Positions 47,441 to 54,758 of a stretch of DNA of 64,000 nucleotides are shown piece by piece. This DNA is from Cupriavidus oxalaticus. Lineage in GTDB: Bacteria > Pseudomonadota > Gammaproteobacteria > Burkholderiales > Burkholderiaceae. The number at the start of each line of letters is the position of its first letter. Within the stretch, counting starts at the first letter, position 1. The stretch covers positions 1,116,001 through 1,180,000 of the forward strand of contig NZ_CP038634.1 in the NCBI RefSeq assembly GCF_004768545.1. The letters are read 5' to 3'. The position numbers were made by a program, and so were the translations under genes. The notes beneath the pieces are model-generated. The model had not been told where the DNA came from. It ran no database searches and saw nothing but the letters and a program-made list of their open reading frames with translations.

Positions 47441-47737
47441 TTACCGCGACATTATCATCTGCCCCATGAACGCCTCGATCTGCGGCAGCGTCACGTAGCC
47501 GGTCCGCTGCGCGTCGATCTGGTCGAAGTGCTTGGCGACCATCGGCATGCCGGCGGCCGCCTGCTCGCGCGTCAGCTTGCCGTCGTGCGTGGTATTTGCA
47601 CTGGCGAAGCGGCCTTGCAGTTGCTGCATCGCACGCTCCACCCGGGGGTTGGCGGCGGCAGCGGGCATGTCAGCGCTTTGCGCTAACGCACCGGCGGAAA
47701 CCAGGCACATGGCGGCTACTGCAATCATCTTCTTCAT
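47441..47737 (-). CDS. Small secreted EF-hand-like protein
   Basis: A 98-residue protein with a signal peptide MKKMIAVAAMCLVSAGALAQ. Two degenerate EF-hand loops follow: NTTHDGKLTREQ near residue 48 and DAQRTGYVTLPQ near residue 75, both missing several Asp ligands. Such proteins are widespread in Burkholderiales and of unknown role. It is downstream of and co-directional with the Val/Pro-rich gene. A truncated copy of its 5' end lies at 5224-5283. Confidence 0.78.
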   Translation of the reverse strand: MKKMIAVAAMCLVSAGALAQSADMPAAAANPRVERAMQQLQGRFASANTTHDGKLTREQAAAGMPMVAKHFDQIDAQRTGYVTLPQIEAFMGQMIMSR

Positions 47738-47826
47738 GGTGTTTCTCCGTTTGGCCGGCCTCTGCCGGCGTTGTGAACTCAGGTTCGCGGATACGCATAC
47801 CGCACCCGCGCAGTGGCCCGGGAATA

Positions 47827-48120
47827 TCACCGCACCAGGTAGACCGGGCGGGATGCGACGTAGACGGTACGCGGCAGCGGCGTGGCTTTCACGACTACCG
47901 TCGGCAGCGGCGCCGAGGCCACGACCACCTTGGGTGCAGGCTTGACCACCACCTTGGGCGGCGGCGCAACCACCACCGCCGGCGGACGGACATACACGCT
48001 GGCCGGGGCGACCACCACCGTCGAGGCGAAGGCCTGGCTGCTTGCCAGCAGGACCAGCGTACCGGCGGCAGCGCCAAGGAAGCGGGGAATGCGGAGGTAT
48101 TTGGAGAAGCGCGAGGTCAT
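47827..48120 (-). CDS. Short secreted Val/Pro-rich protein, paralog of 5361-6359 with a shifted end
   Basis: A 97-residue protein with a signal peptide (cleaved near SQAFA) and a tail of VVVAP/VVVKP units ending PRTVYVASRPVYLVR. It matches the signal region and the tail of the 332-residue protein at 5361-6359 but lacks the Cys repeats. Directly after its stop, another frame encodes IFPGHCAGAVCVSANL, the counterpart of IPGHWAGGAWVPAHLV in copy 1, so the GHW end appears lost through a frameshift. It is divergent from the second desaturase gene. Confidence 0.7.
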   Translation of the reverse strand: MTSRFSKYLRIPRFLGAAAGTLVLLASSQAFASTVVVAPASVYVRPPAVVVAPPPKVVVKPAPKVVVASAPLPTVVVKATPLPRTVYVASRPVYLVR

Positions 48121-48374
48121 CACAAGTCCTTCAGGTTCGGTTTCAGCCGGCCGGTGCAGCGCGGCAACGGACCGAACTATAGGTCGGGGCCTGGCGAATT
48201 TCGACGCGGAAAACATGTCGCGGTGTTACACGACGGCAGCCCCGTCAGGCATGACATGCGCCGACATATTTCCCACATGGCGCCGGCAGCGATCGGCCAC
48301 TACATTTGCCTCACCGACGCAGCAATGCCGCTCCCCGCAAAGCAAGGCGTCACCACTCACCCCACAGGACGATC
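48121..48374. promoter_or_regulatory. Divergent promoter region, copy 2, conserved with 6360-6611
   Basis: The 254-bp gap mirrors 6360-6611 with almost the same length and a 29-bp identical block at 48297-48325. Shared words include CGAACTATAGG, AACATGTCGCG-like and GGCATGACAT. Confidence 0.6.
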
Positions 48375-49289
48375 ATGCACAGCCTCCACAAGATCACCCT
48401 TCTCGCCACAGTCTTCGTCGTGGCGATCTCACTGGTCGAAGCCTTCTTCCTGGCGCGCAGGACTCGCCAGCAAGGCAAGGCCTACCCCTGGCACGAAATG
48501 GGACTGTCGCTGGCCGACATGGCCGGACGCAAGCTGATGGCACTGCTGCCGCTGTCCCTGGCCACGCCGATCTTCGCGCTCGCCTGGCAACACCGGATCT
48601 TCACCGTTGAGATCAACAGCGCGCTGGCCGTGCTGCTGCTCTTCCTCGGACAAGAGTTCTGCTACTACTGGTACCACCGCGCCTCGCACCGCATCCGCTT
48701 CTTCTGGGCGACGCACGCGGTGCACCACTCGCCGAACGAACTGACGCTGGGCACCGCCTATCGCCTCGGCTGGACCGGCAAGATCCTCGGCGCGTCGATG
48801 TTCTTTGCCCCGCTGGTCTGGCTTGGTGTTCGTCCGGAGGTCGTGCTGTCCACGCTGAGCCTGAACCTGCTGTACCAGTTCTGGCTGCACACCACCTGGA
48901 TTCCCAAGCTGGGCTGGTTCGAAAAAGTGTTCAACACCCCGTCGTCGCACCGCGTGCACCATGCCTCGAACGTGGATTACCTGGATGCCAACTACGGCGG
49001 CGTGCTGATCATCTTTGACCGCCTGTTCGGCACCTACGTGGAAGAACGTGAAGACGAACCGTGCCGCTACGGCCTGGTCCACCGCACCACCACGCACAAC
49101 CCGTTCGTCAACCAGTTCGAACACTGGATCGGCCTGGGCAAGGACATGATCAACGCCGGCAGCCTGCTGAATGCGCTCGGTTACCTGCTGATGCCTCCGG
49201 GCTGGGCACCGGACGGGAAGGGTCAGACGACGGAGGTCCTGCGGCAGCAGCAAGCCATGGAGCGCGCGGTGCCGGTCAGTGCGAGGTAA
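48375..49289 (+). CDS. Sterol desaturase / fatty acid hydroxylase family protein, copy 2
   Basis: A 304-residue membrane di-iron enzyme with the same histidine clusters as copy 1 (WYHRASH, HAVHHSPN, HRVHHASN, HNPFVNQFEHW). It aligns end to end with 6612-7526 without gaps. The N- and C-terminal parts have diverged, whereas bases 48630-48785 differ from 6867-7022 at one position only. This local near-identity suggests gene conversion. The substrate is unknown. A strong terminator follows. Confidence 0.82.
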   Translation: MHSLHKITLLATVFVVAISLVEAFFLARRTRQQGKAYPWHEMGLSLADMAGRKLMALLPLSLATPIFALAWQHRIFTVEINSALAVLLLFLGQEFCYYWYHRASHRIRFFWATHAVHHSPNELTLGTAYRLGWTGKILGASMFFAPLVWLGVRPEVVLSTLSLNLLYQFWLHTTWIPKLGWFEKVFNTPSSHRVHHASNVDYLDANYGGVLIIFDRLFGTYVEEREDEPCRYGLVHRTTTHNPFVNQFEHWIGLGKDMINAGSLLNALGYLLMPPGWAPDGKGQTTEVLRQQQAMERAVPVSAR

Positions 49290-49310
49290 CAGGCAGGATG
49301 GAGGAGATGA

Positions 49311-49340
49311 AGCGGGCAGCGCAGGCTGCCCGCTTTTTTT
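49311..49340 (+). terminator. Intrinsic terminator after desaturase copy 2
   Basis: Perfect 10-bp arms AGCGGGCAGC and GCTGCCCGCT, GCAG loop and a run of seven T. This is the clearest rho-independent terminator of the window. Confidence 0.9.
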
Positions 49341-49395
49341 GTTCTTCGACGAGTTCCGCCGAGATCGGCCGCCCATCGCTGATCGGGCAGCAGGC

Positions 49396-49638
49396 TCACC
49401 TGCTGGGCGCGCTGGTCGCGTCGACGTATTTGCTGGTCAAGCGACGCCCAATCAGGCCGCCGCCAGCGACGAACACCAGCGCCACACCGAGATTCCAAAG
49501 CAGGATCATCGCGCTGGCATCCAGGGGATGAATGACTGAAAGGACCGCTGCCGTCATCGCGGCTACCGCGAGCGCCGCGGACATTGCCTGGGACGACATA
49601 CCCACATTCTGCTTCACTGGAAATCGCCTGTCGCGCAT
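49396..49638 (-). CDS. Small two-helix membrane protein divergent from the bufferin operon
   Basis: An 80-residue frame with two hydrophobic helices (about residues 20-38 and 44-67) and a basic C-terminus. I do not recognise the family. The ribosome-binding site is weak; ATG 49599 (67 residues) is an alternative start. Its start lies 21 bp from the ECF-type promoter of the bufferin operon, so a shared control region is possible. Confidence 0.5.
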   Translation of the reverse strand: MRDRRFPVKQNVGMSSQAMSAALAVAAMTAAVLSVIHPLDASAMILLWNLGVALVFVAGGGLIGRRLTSKYVDATSAPSR

Positions 49639-49658
49639 CTTGAAATTTTCAGGGATGC

Positions 49659-49684
49659 GTAACCTTTGGTCGCCTCAGACCGAA
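49659..49684 (+). promoter_or_regulatory. ECF sigma promoter of the bufferin operon
   Basis: GTAACC (49659-49664), exactly 16 bp, then CGAA (49681-49684). This is the arrangement known for the Caulobacter SigF regulon, which also drives DUF2282/DUF692/DUF2063 genes. It ends 50 bp before the first start codon. No sigma or anti-sigma gene lies in this window. Confidence 0.75.
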
Positions 49685-49734
49685 TTTCCTGACACGGCTC
49701 GGATCCGGGGCCGCAACCTTCAGGAGATTGCAAC

Positions 49735-50055
49735 ATGAACAAGCATGCATTGGCAGCCTCGACCTTGTCGTCCGCGCTGGGCCTCGCGCTTGCCATGATC
49801 GCCGTGCCCGCGCAGGCGCAAGCCACGAAGGACATGAGTGCGATGCCGCAGGTCGTCAAGGACAACATGGCGAGGATGGAAAAAGGCAAGCTGGAAAAGT
49901 GCTACGGCATCAATGCTGTCGCCAGGAACGACTGCGCGGAGGGTGTCCATTCCTGCGCTGGACAAGCCACCCAGGCGCGTGATGCCAAGTCGTTCGTGCT
50001 GCTTCCCGCGGGCGATTGCAGCAAAATCCAGGGCGGCAAGCTGAAAGCCTCCTGA
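49735..50055 (+). CDS. bufA: Bufferin-type RiPP precursor (DUF2282)
   Basis: A 106-residue precursor with a signal peptide (cleaved near PAQAQA, about residue 28). Four cysteines at residues 56, 67, 74 and 95 stand in the family motifs EKCYGINA, RNDCAEG, HSCAGQ and AGDCSK. Bufferins are ribosomal peptides whose cysteines are modified by a DUF692 enzyme; characterised members bind copper in the periplasm. A CAGGAG site precedes the ATG. It is the first gene of a bufABC-doxX array under an ECF-type promoter. Confidence 0.88.
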   Translation: MNKHALAASTLSSALGLALAMIAVPAQAQATKDMSAMPQVVKDNMARMEKGKLEKCYGINAVARNDCAEGVHSCAGQATQARDAKSFVLLPAGDCSKIQGGKLKAS

Positions 50056-50066
50056 GGCCGGCGACC

Positions 50067-50948
50067 ATGGCTGCCCTCCATCAACACGGGCCGGGCCTGA
50101 TCCCGCTGCGCGCCGGGGTCGGGCTGCGTTTCCGGCATCACCAGGCGGTGCTGGAGGAGCACCCTCCGATTGCGTGGTTTGAGGTGCATACGGAAAACTA
50201 CATGGGCGGTGGCCGCGCGCCACGTTGCCTGGAGGCCATCCGCTCCGACTATCCGCTCTCGCTGCACGGCGTGGGCCTGTCCCTTGGCAGTGCCGAGGGG
50301 CTCGACCCGGCCCATCTGGCGCGCGTGTGCCAGGTGGTCGAGAGGCTGGAACCCGGCCTGGTATCGGAACATCTTTCCTGGAGCATCGCGGGGGGCAAGT
50401 ACCTTGCCGACCTGCTGCCGCTGCCGATGACCGAAGAGGCCCTGGCGGTGGTATGCCGGCATGTCGACCAAGTCCAGGGCGCTTTGCGACGCAGCATCCT
50501 GCTCGAGAATCCGTCTACCTACTTCCAGTTCCGTCATTCGACCATTCCGGAGTGGGAGTTCCTCGCCGAAGTGGCGCGGCACACCGGGTGCGGCATCCTG
50601 TGTGACGTCAATAATATCTTTGTCAGCGCTAGCAATCATGGATGGGATGCCATGACATACCTGCGCGCGCTGTCGCCGGCCGCCATCGGCGAAATCCACC
50701 TGGCCGGCCACAGCATGCTGCAACTCGGACAGGGACAGGTCGTGTGCATCGACGACCACGGCTCGCGGGTGGTGCCACCGGTGTGGGCGTTGTATGAGGC
50801 CGCGCTTGGGTTGTTCGGGCCAGTGCCGACGCTGATCGAATGGGATACGGATGTGCCGCCGCTCGACGTGCTGAGGGATGAGGCGCGTATTGCAGAGGCA
50901 GCCTTGGAGAGACAGCGGCATGCAATCCGATCTGCCATCGCTGCTTGA
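50067..50948 (+). CDS. bufB: DUF692 (MNIO) multinuclear iron enzyme maturing the bufferin
   Basis: A 293-residue TIM-barrel enzyme of the DUF692/MNIO family. Metal ligand motifs are present: RAGVGLRFRHHQ, VHTENYMG, LSLHGVGLSLG, SEHLSW, LLENPSTYF, CDVNNIFVSASNHG, EIHLAGH and IEWD. Members use two or three iron ions and O2 to rework cysteine residues of a precursor. It follows bufA by 11 bp and overlaps bufC by 29 bp. ATG 50067 is preferred to the longer frame starting inside bufA. Confidence 0.93.
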   Translation: MAALHQHGPGLIPLRAGVGLRFRHHQAVLEEHPPIAWFEVHTENYMGGGRAPRCLEAIRSDYPLSLHGVGLSLGSAEGLDPAHLARVCQVVERLEPGLVSEHLSWSIAGGKYLADLLPLPMTEEALAVVCRHVDQVQGALRRSILLENPSTYFQFRHSTIPEWEFLAEVARHTGCGILCDVNNIFVSASNHGWDAMTYLRALSPAAIGEIHLAGHSMLQLGQGQVVCIDDHGSRVVPPVWALYEAALGLFGPVPTLIEWDTDVPPLDVLRDEARIAEAALERQRHAIRSAIAA

Positions 50949-51705
50949 TCTGCAGCACGCGTTCGCCAACGCGTTGAGGAATGCTGGCGACGGTCGCGCC
51001 TCGTCATCCGTGACCGCTGGCGCGCTTGCGCCGCAGGATCGGGTTGGCATCTACCGGAACACGTCCACCGCCACGCTGGTGGCCGCGCTGCGCCTGTCAT
51101 ATCCGGCGGTGCAGGCCCTGGTGGGGCCGGAGTTCTTCGAAGGCGCGGCCCGGCTGTTCATCGAAGCAGAGCCCCCGCGCAGCGCATGGCTGGATGCGTA
51201 TGGCGAGGGGTACCCCGTTTTCCTGGCGCGCCTGCCCGAGGCCGCAGCAATCCCTTACGTGCCGGACGTCGCCCGCCTTGACTGGGCCGTGAATTCGGTG
51301 TTGCACGCGCCGGACGCCATGCCGCTTGACCTGGGCCGTTTGGCGGAACTGGACATGGCCGTGGCCGGCGAGATCTGTTTTGTGGCACACCCTGCGGTGC
51401 GCCTCGTGCAAGCCGATTCTCCTGTCGACGTCATCTGGCGGGCGGTGCTGATGCGCGACGACCGGGCGCTGGGGCTTGTCGACCTTGCATCGGGCCCGGT
51501 CAGCCTGCTGGTGCGCCGGGCATCCGCCGGCATCGACGTCGACCGGATCCATGCCTGGCAATGGCAATTCGCAGGGGCCTTGCTGGCCGGCGCTCCACTG
51601 CACATCGCACTTGGCGCTGCCTCGCCGGCTGACGCTCACGCGTGGCTGGCCCCCCTGCTGTGCGCTGGCTGTTTCACCGGATTCGGCCCCGCGCCATGCG
51701 CCTGA
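50920..51705 (+). CDS. bufC: DUF2063 partner protein of the MNIO enzyme
   Basis: A 261-residue protein with the DUF2063 N-terminal domain: LLDLQHAFANALRN, RVGIYRNTSTATLVAALRLSYPAVQALVG and FIEAEPPRSAWLDAYGEGYPVFLA. DUF2063 proteins are the obligate partner of DUF692 enzymes and probably present the precursor. The annotated family name as DNA-binding is likely misleading. The gene overlaps the end of bufB, pointing to coupled translation. Confidence 0.9.
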   Translation: MQSDLPSLLDLQHAFANALRNAGDGRASSSVTAGALAPQDRVGIYRNTSTATLVAALRLSYPAVQALVGPEFFEGAARLFIEAEPPRSAWLDAYGEGYPVFLARLPEAAAIPYVPDVARLDWAVNSVLHAPDAMPLDLGRLAELDMAVAGEICFVAHPAVRLVQADSPVDVIWRAVLMRDDRALGLVDLASGPVSLLVRRASAGIDVDRIHAWQWQFAGALLAGAPLHIALGAASPADAHAWLAPLLCAGCFTGFGPAPCA

Positions 51706-51729
51706 TCTGACTATCGCGGAGCGTTCGGC

Positions 51730-52206
51730 ATGACACATATCACGCACTCAGCCCGGTCCTCGTTCACGCTCGGCGCGCATTTCCGGCGCGCGGTGGGCTG
51801 GCTGGATCGAATTCCGTACTCGGCTCTCGCCGTCCCACTGCGCGTCGCGGTGGCCACTGTCTTCTGGCATTCGGCCATGGCCAAGCTGGCGAACCTGGAG
51901 ACGGCTTTCGAACTTTTCCGCGAAGAATACCGGCTGCCGTTGCTGCCACCCGAAGTGGCTGTCTACCTGGCCGTGTCCGTCGAGCTGACCGCGCCAGTGC
52001 TGCTGCTCCTCGGCCTGGCAACCCGGCTCGCAGCACTGGTACTGTTGTGCATGACGGCAGTGATACAGCTCTTCGTCTATCCACAGGCATGGCCGACGCA
52101 TATCCAGTGGGGAGCGATGCTGTTGGTATTGCTGGCGCGGGGTGCGGGGACCCTTTCGGCCGATTGGCTGATCCGGCGGCATGCCATGTGCACTGGGGAG
52201 CAATGA
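51730..52206 (+). CDS. DoxX-family membrane protein
   Basis: A 158-residue membrane protein with four helices. The DoxX pattern is seen in RVAVATVFWHSAMAKLANLE, LAVSVELTAPVLLLLGLATR and VYPQAWPTHIQWGAMLLVLL. DoxX proteins are commonly the fourth gene of bufferin operons (bufD) and may handle redox equivalents at the membrane. It starts 24 bp after bufC. Confidence 0.85.
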   Translation: MTHITHSARSSFTLGAHFRRAVGWLDRIPYSALAVPLRVAVATVFWHSAMAKLANLETAFELFREEYRLPLLPPEVAVYLAVSVELTAPVLLLLGLATRLAALVLLCMTAVIQLFVYPQAWPTHIQWGAMLLVLLARGAGTLSADWLIRRHAMCTGEQ

Positions 52207-52254
52207 ACCGCGTGGACCGCTTGGTGATGTGCAGTTTCTTGCAAGGGAGGGGCG

Positions 52255-52473
52255 ATGCGAGACGTCATCCTGGAATCCGTTCTGACTTGTCCGCATTGCG
52301 GTTGGGCACAGCAGGAGACGATGCCGACGGATGCCTGCGTGTTCTTCTATGAGTGTGCAAACTGCAAGACGCTGCTGAAGCCCGCTCCTGGTGACTGCTG
52401 CGTGTTCTGCTCGTTCGGGACAGTCAGGTGTCCGCCGGCGCAACAAGGACACTGCTGTGAAGGAAAGTTCTGA
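52255..52473 (+). CDS. GDCCVxC-domain small protein
   Basis: A 72-residue cysteine-rich protein containing CPHC, ECANC, the defining GDCCVFC and a final HCC. The protein has 11 cysteines and no signal peptide, so it may bind metal in the cytosol. The family occurs next to mercury, arsenic or copper genes; its function is not known. An AGGGAGGGG stretch precedes the ATG. It follows the doxX gene by 48 bp and probably belongs to the same operon. Confidence 0.88.
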   Translation: MRDVILESVLTCPHCGWAQQETMPTDACVFFYECANCKTLLKPAPGDCCVFCSFGTVRCPPAQQGHCCEGKF

Positions 52474-52613
52474 TGTGAAACGTCTGCCGCAGAACGCGAC
52501 GAGGATGAGGTCGTCCGTCGGATCATCCCCTTCACGGATATCTGTGATGAACCCTTTCTTTATTACACTGAACGTTCGGCTCAACACGTTACCCCGCTTC
52601 CGGAGATACACCC

Positions 52614-53459
52614 ATGAAGGCCTGGATTGCAAAGGCAGTTGGAGCGCTTGGCTGTGCCATGGCCTTGCTTGCGGGTCCGGCGAGCGGCGCCGAGCCGGCC
52701 ACGCTGGTCATTTCGGCTGGTATGCAGCAATGCAGCTGGACGGCCGATGCGCTGCTAAAGGACCGTCGGCTCACCAACGTGACGGTCGACGATGACAACC
52801 TGAAACGCCGCCTGACATTCAAGGCGATCCCGATGGCCTCCCTGTTGCGCGGCATGCCTGCGGAAGCCGGCGCGACTGCCACGACAGCGGCCAGCGATGG
52901 CTATGTCTCTCACCTGCCGCTGCGTATGCTGCTGGCCGATAGTGCCGACGAGCCGCGGGCCTGGCTGGCCGTGGAAAATCCTGCACGGCCGTGGCCGAAG
53001 CTCAAGGGCCAGGGCATCGGCCCGTTTCGGCTGATCTGGACGCTGCCGTCGGGGGGCGCCGCATCCGTGGTCAATGAAAGCCACTGGACCTACAACATCG
53101 CGCGCATCGATATCACCGCATCGCCCGCGGAGCGCTTTGCGGCCATCCGCCCTGCCTCCGACCAGCCGGCCGATGGCCCGGTCATGCGCGGCTTCGCGAC
53201 CTTCCAGCGGGTCTGCTTCTCATGCCACTCGCTGAACAAGGTGGGCGATGCCCACCTCGGCCCGGATCTCAATGTGCCGCACAGCGCGGTGGAGTACATG
53301 GGCGACGACAAACTGGCCAGCCTGATCCGCGACCCGCAGTCACTACGCTGGTGGCCGGGCGCGCGCATGCCGGCCATCGACGAAAGGACGCTATCGGATG
53401 CCGACCTGAAGGACCTGCTGGCGTACCTGCATCATATGGCCGGGCGCAAGGGCTCCTGA
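52614..53459 (+). CDS. Periplasmic protein: oxidoreductase-like N-domain fused to cytochrome c
   Basis: A 281-residue protein with a signal peptide (cleaved near GPASGA). Residues 27-170 look like a small molybdopterin-oxidoreductase-type fold (KAIPMASLLRGMP, GPFRLIWTLPSGG) but without an obvious cofactor Cys at the usual place. Residues 190-281 are a cytochrome c domain with CFSCH at 201-205 and a Met ligand at 252 (GARMPAID). A Cys at 40 may be functional. It lies last in the metal region, co-directional with the bufferin genes but 140 bp away, so co-transcription is uncertain. Confidence 0.8.
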   Translation: MKAWIAKAVGALGCAMALLAGPASGAEPATLVISAGMQQCSWTADALLKDRRLTNVTVDDDNLKRRLTFKAIPMASLLRGMPAEAGATATTAASDGYVSHLPLRMLLADSADEPRAWLAVENPARPWPKLKGQGIGPFRLIWTLPSGGAASVVNESHWTYNIARIDITASPAERFAAIRPASDQPADGPVMRGFATFQRVCFSCHSLNKVGDAHLGPDLNVPHSAVEYMGDDKLASLIRDPQSLRWWPGARMPAIDERTLSDADLKDLLAYLHHMAGRKGS

Positions 53460-53742
53460 GGCCAGGGTTGCGTCAGGTCTTCTCCGGCATGGCCGACGAA
53501 TGATGGCTTGTGATCAGCCATTGCGAACCGCCAGGCAAGCAATGCAGGTCAGCTTCATGGCTAGCTCCCTGGATTTTATGGTGAGAGCCAGAATGCACGC
53601 AATGCGGTATGGACTATCCCGCCGGGGTTAGCCATGTCTGCATCGTGCCGGCGCAGTGGGGACAAAAGCGGGGATAAAAGCGGCGACAAGCCACGCGACA
53701 AAGCGCCCCATTTAAGCGCCGCCATAATACAGGCGACCGGTG

Positions 53743-54609
53743 CTAAGCCTGCGCGGCCCCTGCCCGAAGGTCCGTCATGATCTGCTCGGCAAGGAAATCG
53801 CAAGGCGGCCGCTTGGACTTTGCGCTTCGGGCAAGGATAAGCTCGAGCGGCGGCAGGTCGGGCAGCCCATGGGCCTGGCCAAGCACGGCCAGTTGTGGCG
53901 GGATCGCGCATCGGGCCAACGCCGCGACGGCCAGGCCAGCCTCGACCATGCTGAGCAAACCCAGCAGGCTTGGGCTCTCGTACGACGTTCGATGCGCAAT
54001 CCGTGCTCGATCCAGGCTGCGGATCGCGTTCTCGCGCGCCACGCTACCCGGCATGAACACGGCGATGGGCAACGGCCTGTCCTCCCACACTTGCGGCCCG
54101 TTCGTCATGGCGGCCCATGCCATCGGCTCGTAACGGATGAAGTCGCCCGACAAGCCCTTCACGCGTGTGCCGCAGACAAGGTCGACGGTGCCGTCCTTGA
54201 CCAGTGGCGCGAGCGCGCTGCTGGGCAGGCCGACTACCTGGATCTGCACTTTCGGGTACGTCGTCGAGAACTTCTTCAACACCGATGGCAGCAGCGATGA
54301 TGCGTAGTCGTCGGGCACCCCGATCGCTACCTTGCCCGTCACCTCCGGCCGTACCACGGCGGCCCAGGCTTCGTCGTGCAGGGCCAGCATCCGCCGGGCG
54401 AAGCCCAGCAGCACTTCACCCTCGTGCGTAAGCACGATGCTGCGGGGCCGCCGCACGAACAGGGGCCGGCCCAGCGCTTCCTCGAGTGCCTTGATTTGCA
54501 TGCTGACGGCGGACTGCGAACGGTTCACCGCCTCGGCGGCGCGCGTCATGTTGCCGGTCTCGGCGACGGCGACTACCGTAGCCAGGACATCGTGGTCAAG
54601 CATCTTCAT
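53743..54609 (-). CDS. LysR-family transcriptional regulator
   Basis: A 288-residue LTTR with HDVLATVVAVAETGNMTRAAEAV and RSQSAVSMQIKALEEALGRPL in the helix-turn-helix. The effector domain starts near residue 90 (KVAIGVPDDYASSLL). It is divergent from the DUF3422 gene. ATG 54609 was chosen by family length; ATG 54603 or 54636 are alternatives. No clear operator was seen in the short AT-rich gap. Confidence 0.87.
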   Translation of the reverse strand: MKMLDHDVLATVVAVAETGNMTRAAEAVNRSQSAVSMQIKALEEALGRPLFVRRPRSIVLTHEGEVLLGFARRMLALHDEAWAAVVRPEVTGKVAIGVPDDYASSLLPSVLKKFSTTYPKVQIQVVGLPSSALAPLVKDGTVDLVCGTRVKGLSGDFIRYEPMAWAAMTNGPQVWEDRPLPIAVFMPGSVARENAIRSLDRARIAHRTSYESPSLLGLLSMVEAGLAVAALARCAIPPQLAVLGQAHGLPDLPPLELILARSAKSKRPPCDFLAEQIMTDLRAGAAQA

Positions 54610-54758
54610 AGCTATCAGGAAAACTGAATACAACAATCAATATTATGCGTTTTTCTTCTTGAGAACGGCGTGCGATATTTGGCAACAGCAAACAAAAACG
54701 TGGACCGCAACCTTGCACCACGTCTTGACCGCGGGATTTCGGTATCCGCCTTCCGAGC

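Noticed and set aside
53640..53712. Repeated GGGGACAAAAGC / GGGGATAAAAGC units
   Set aside because: Only two to three imperfect short copies in a 283-bp gap (53460-53742); too few for a CRISPR array or iteron origin, and no replication gene nearby.
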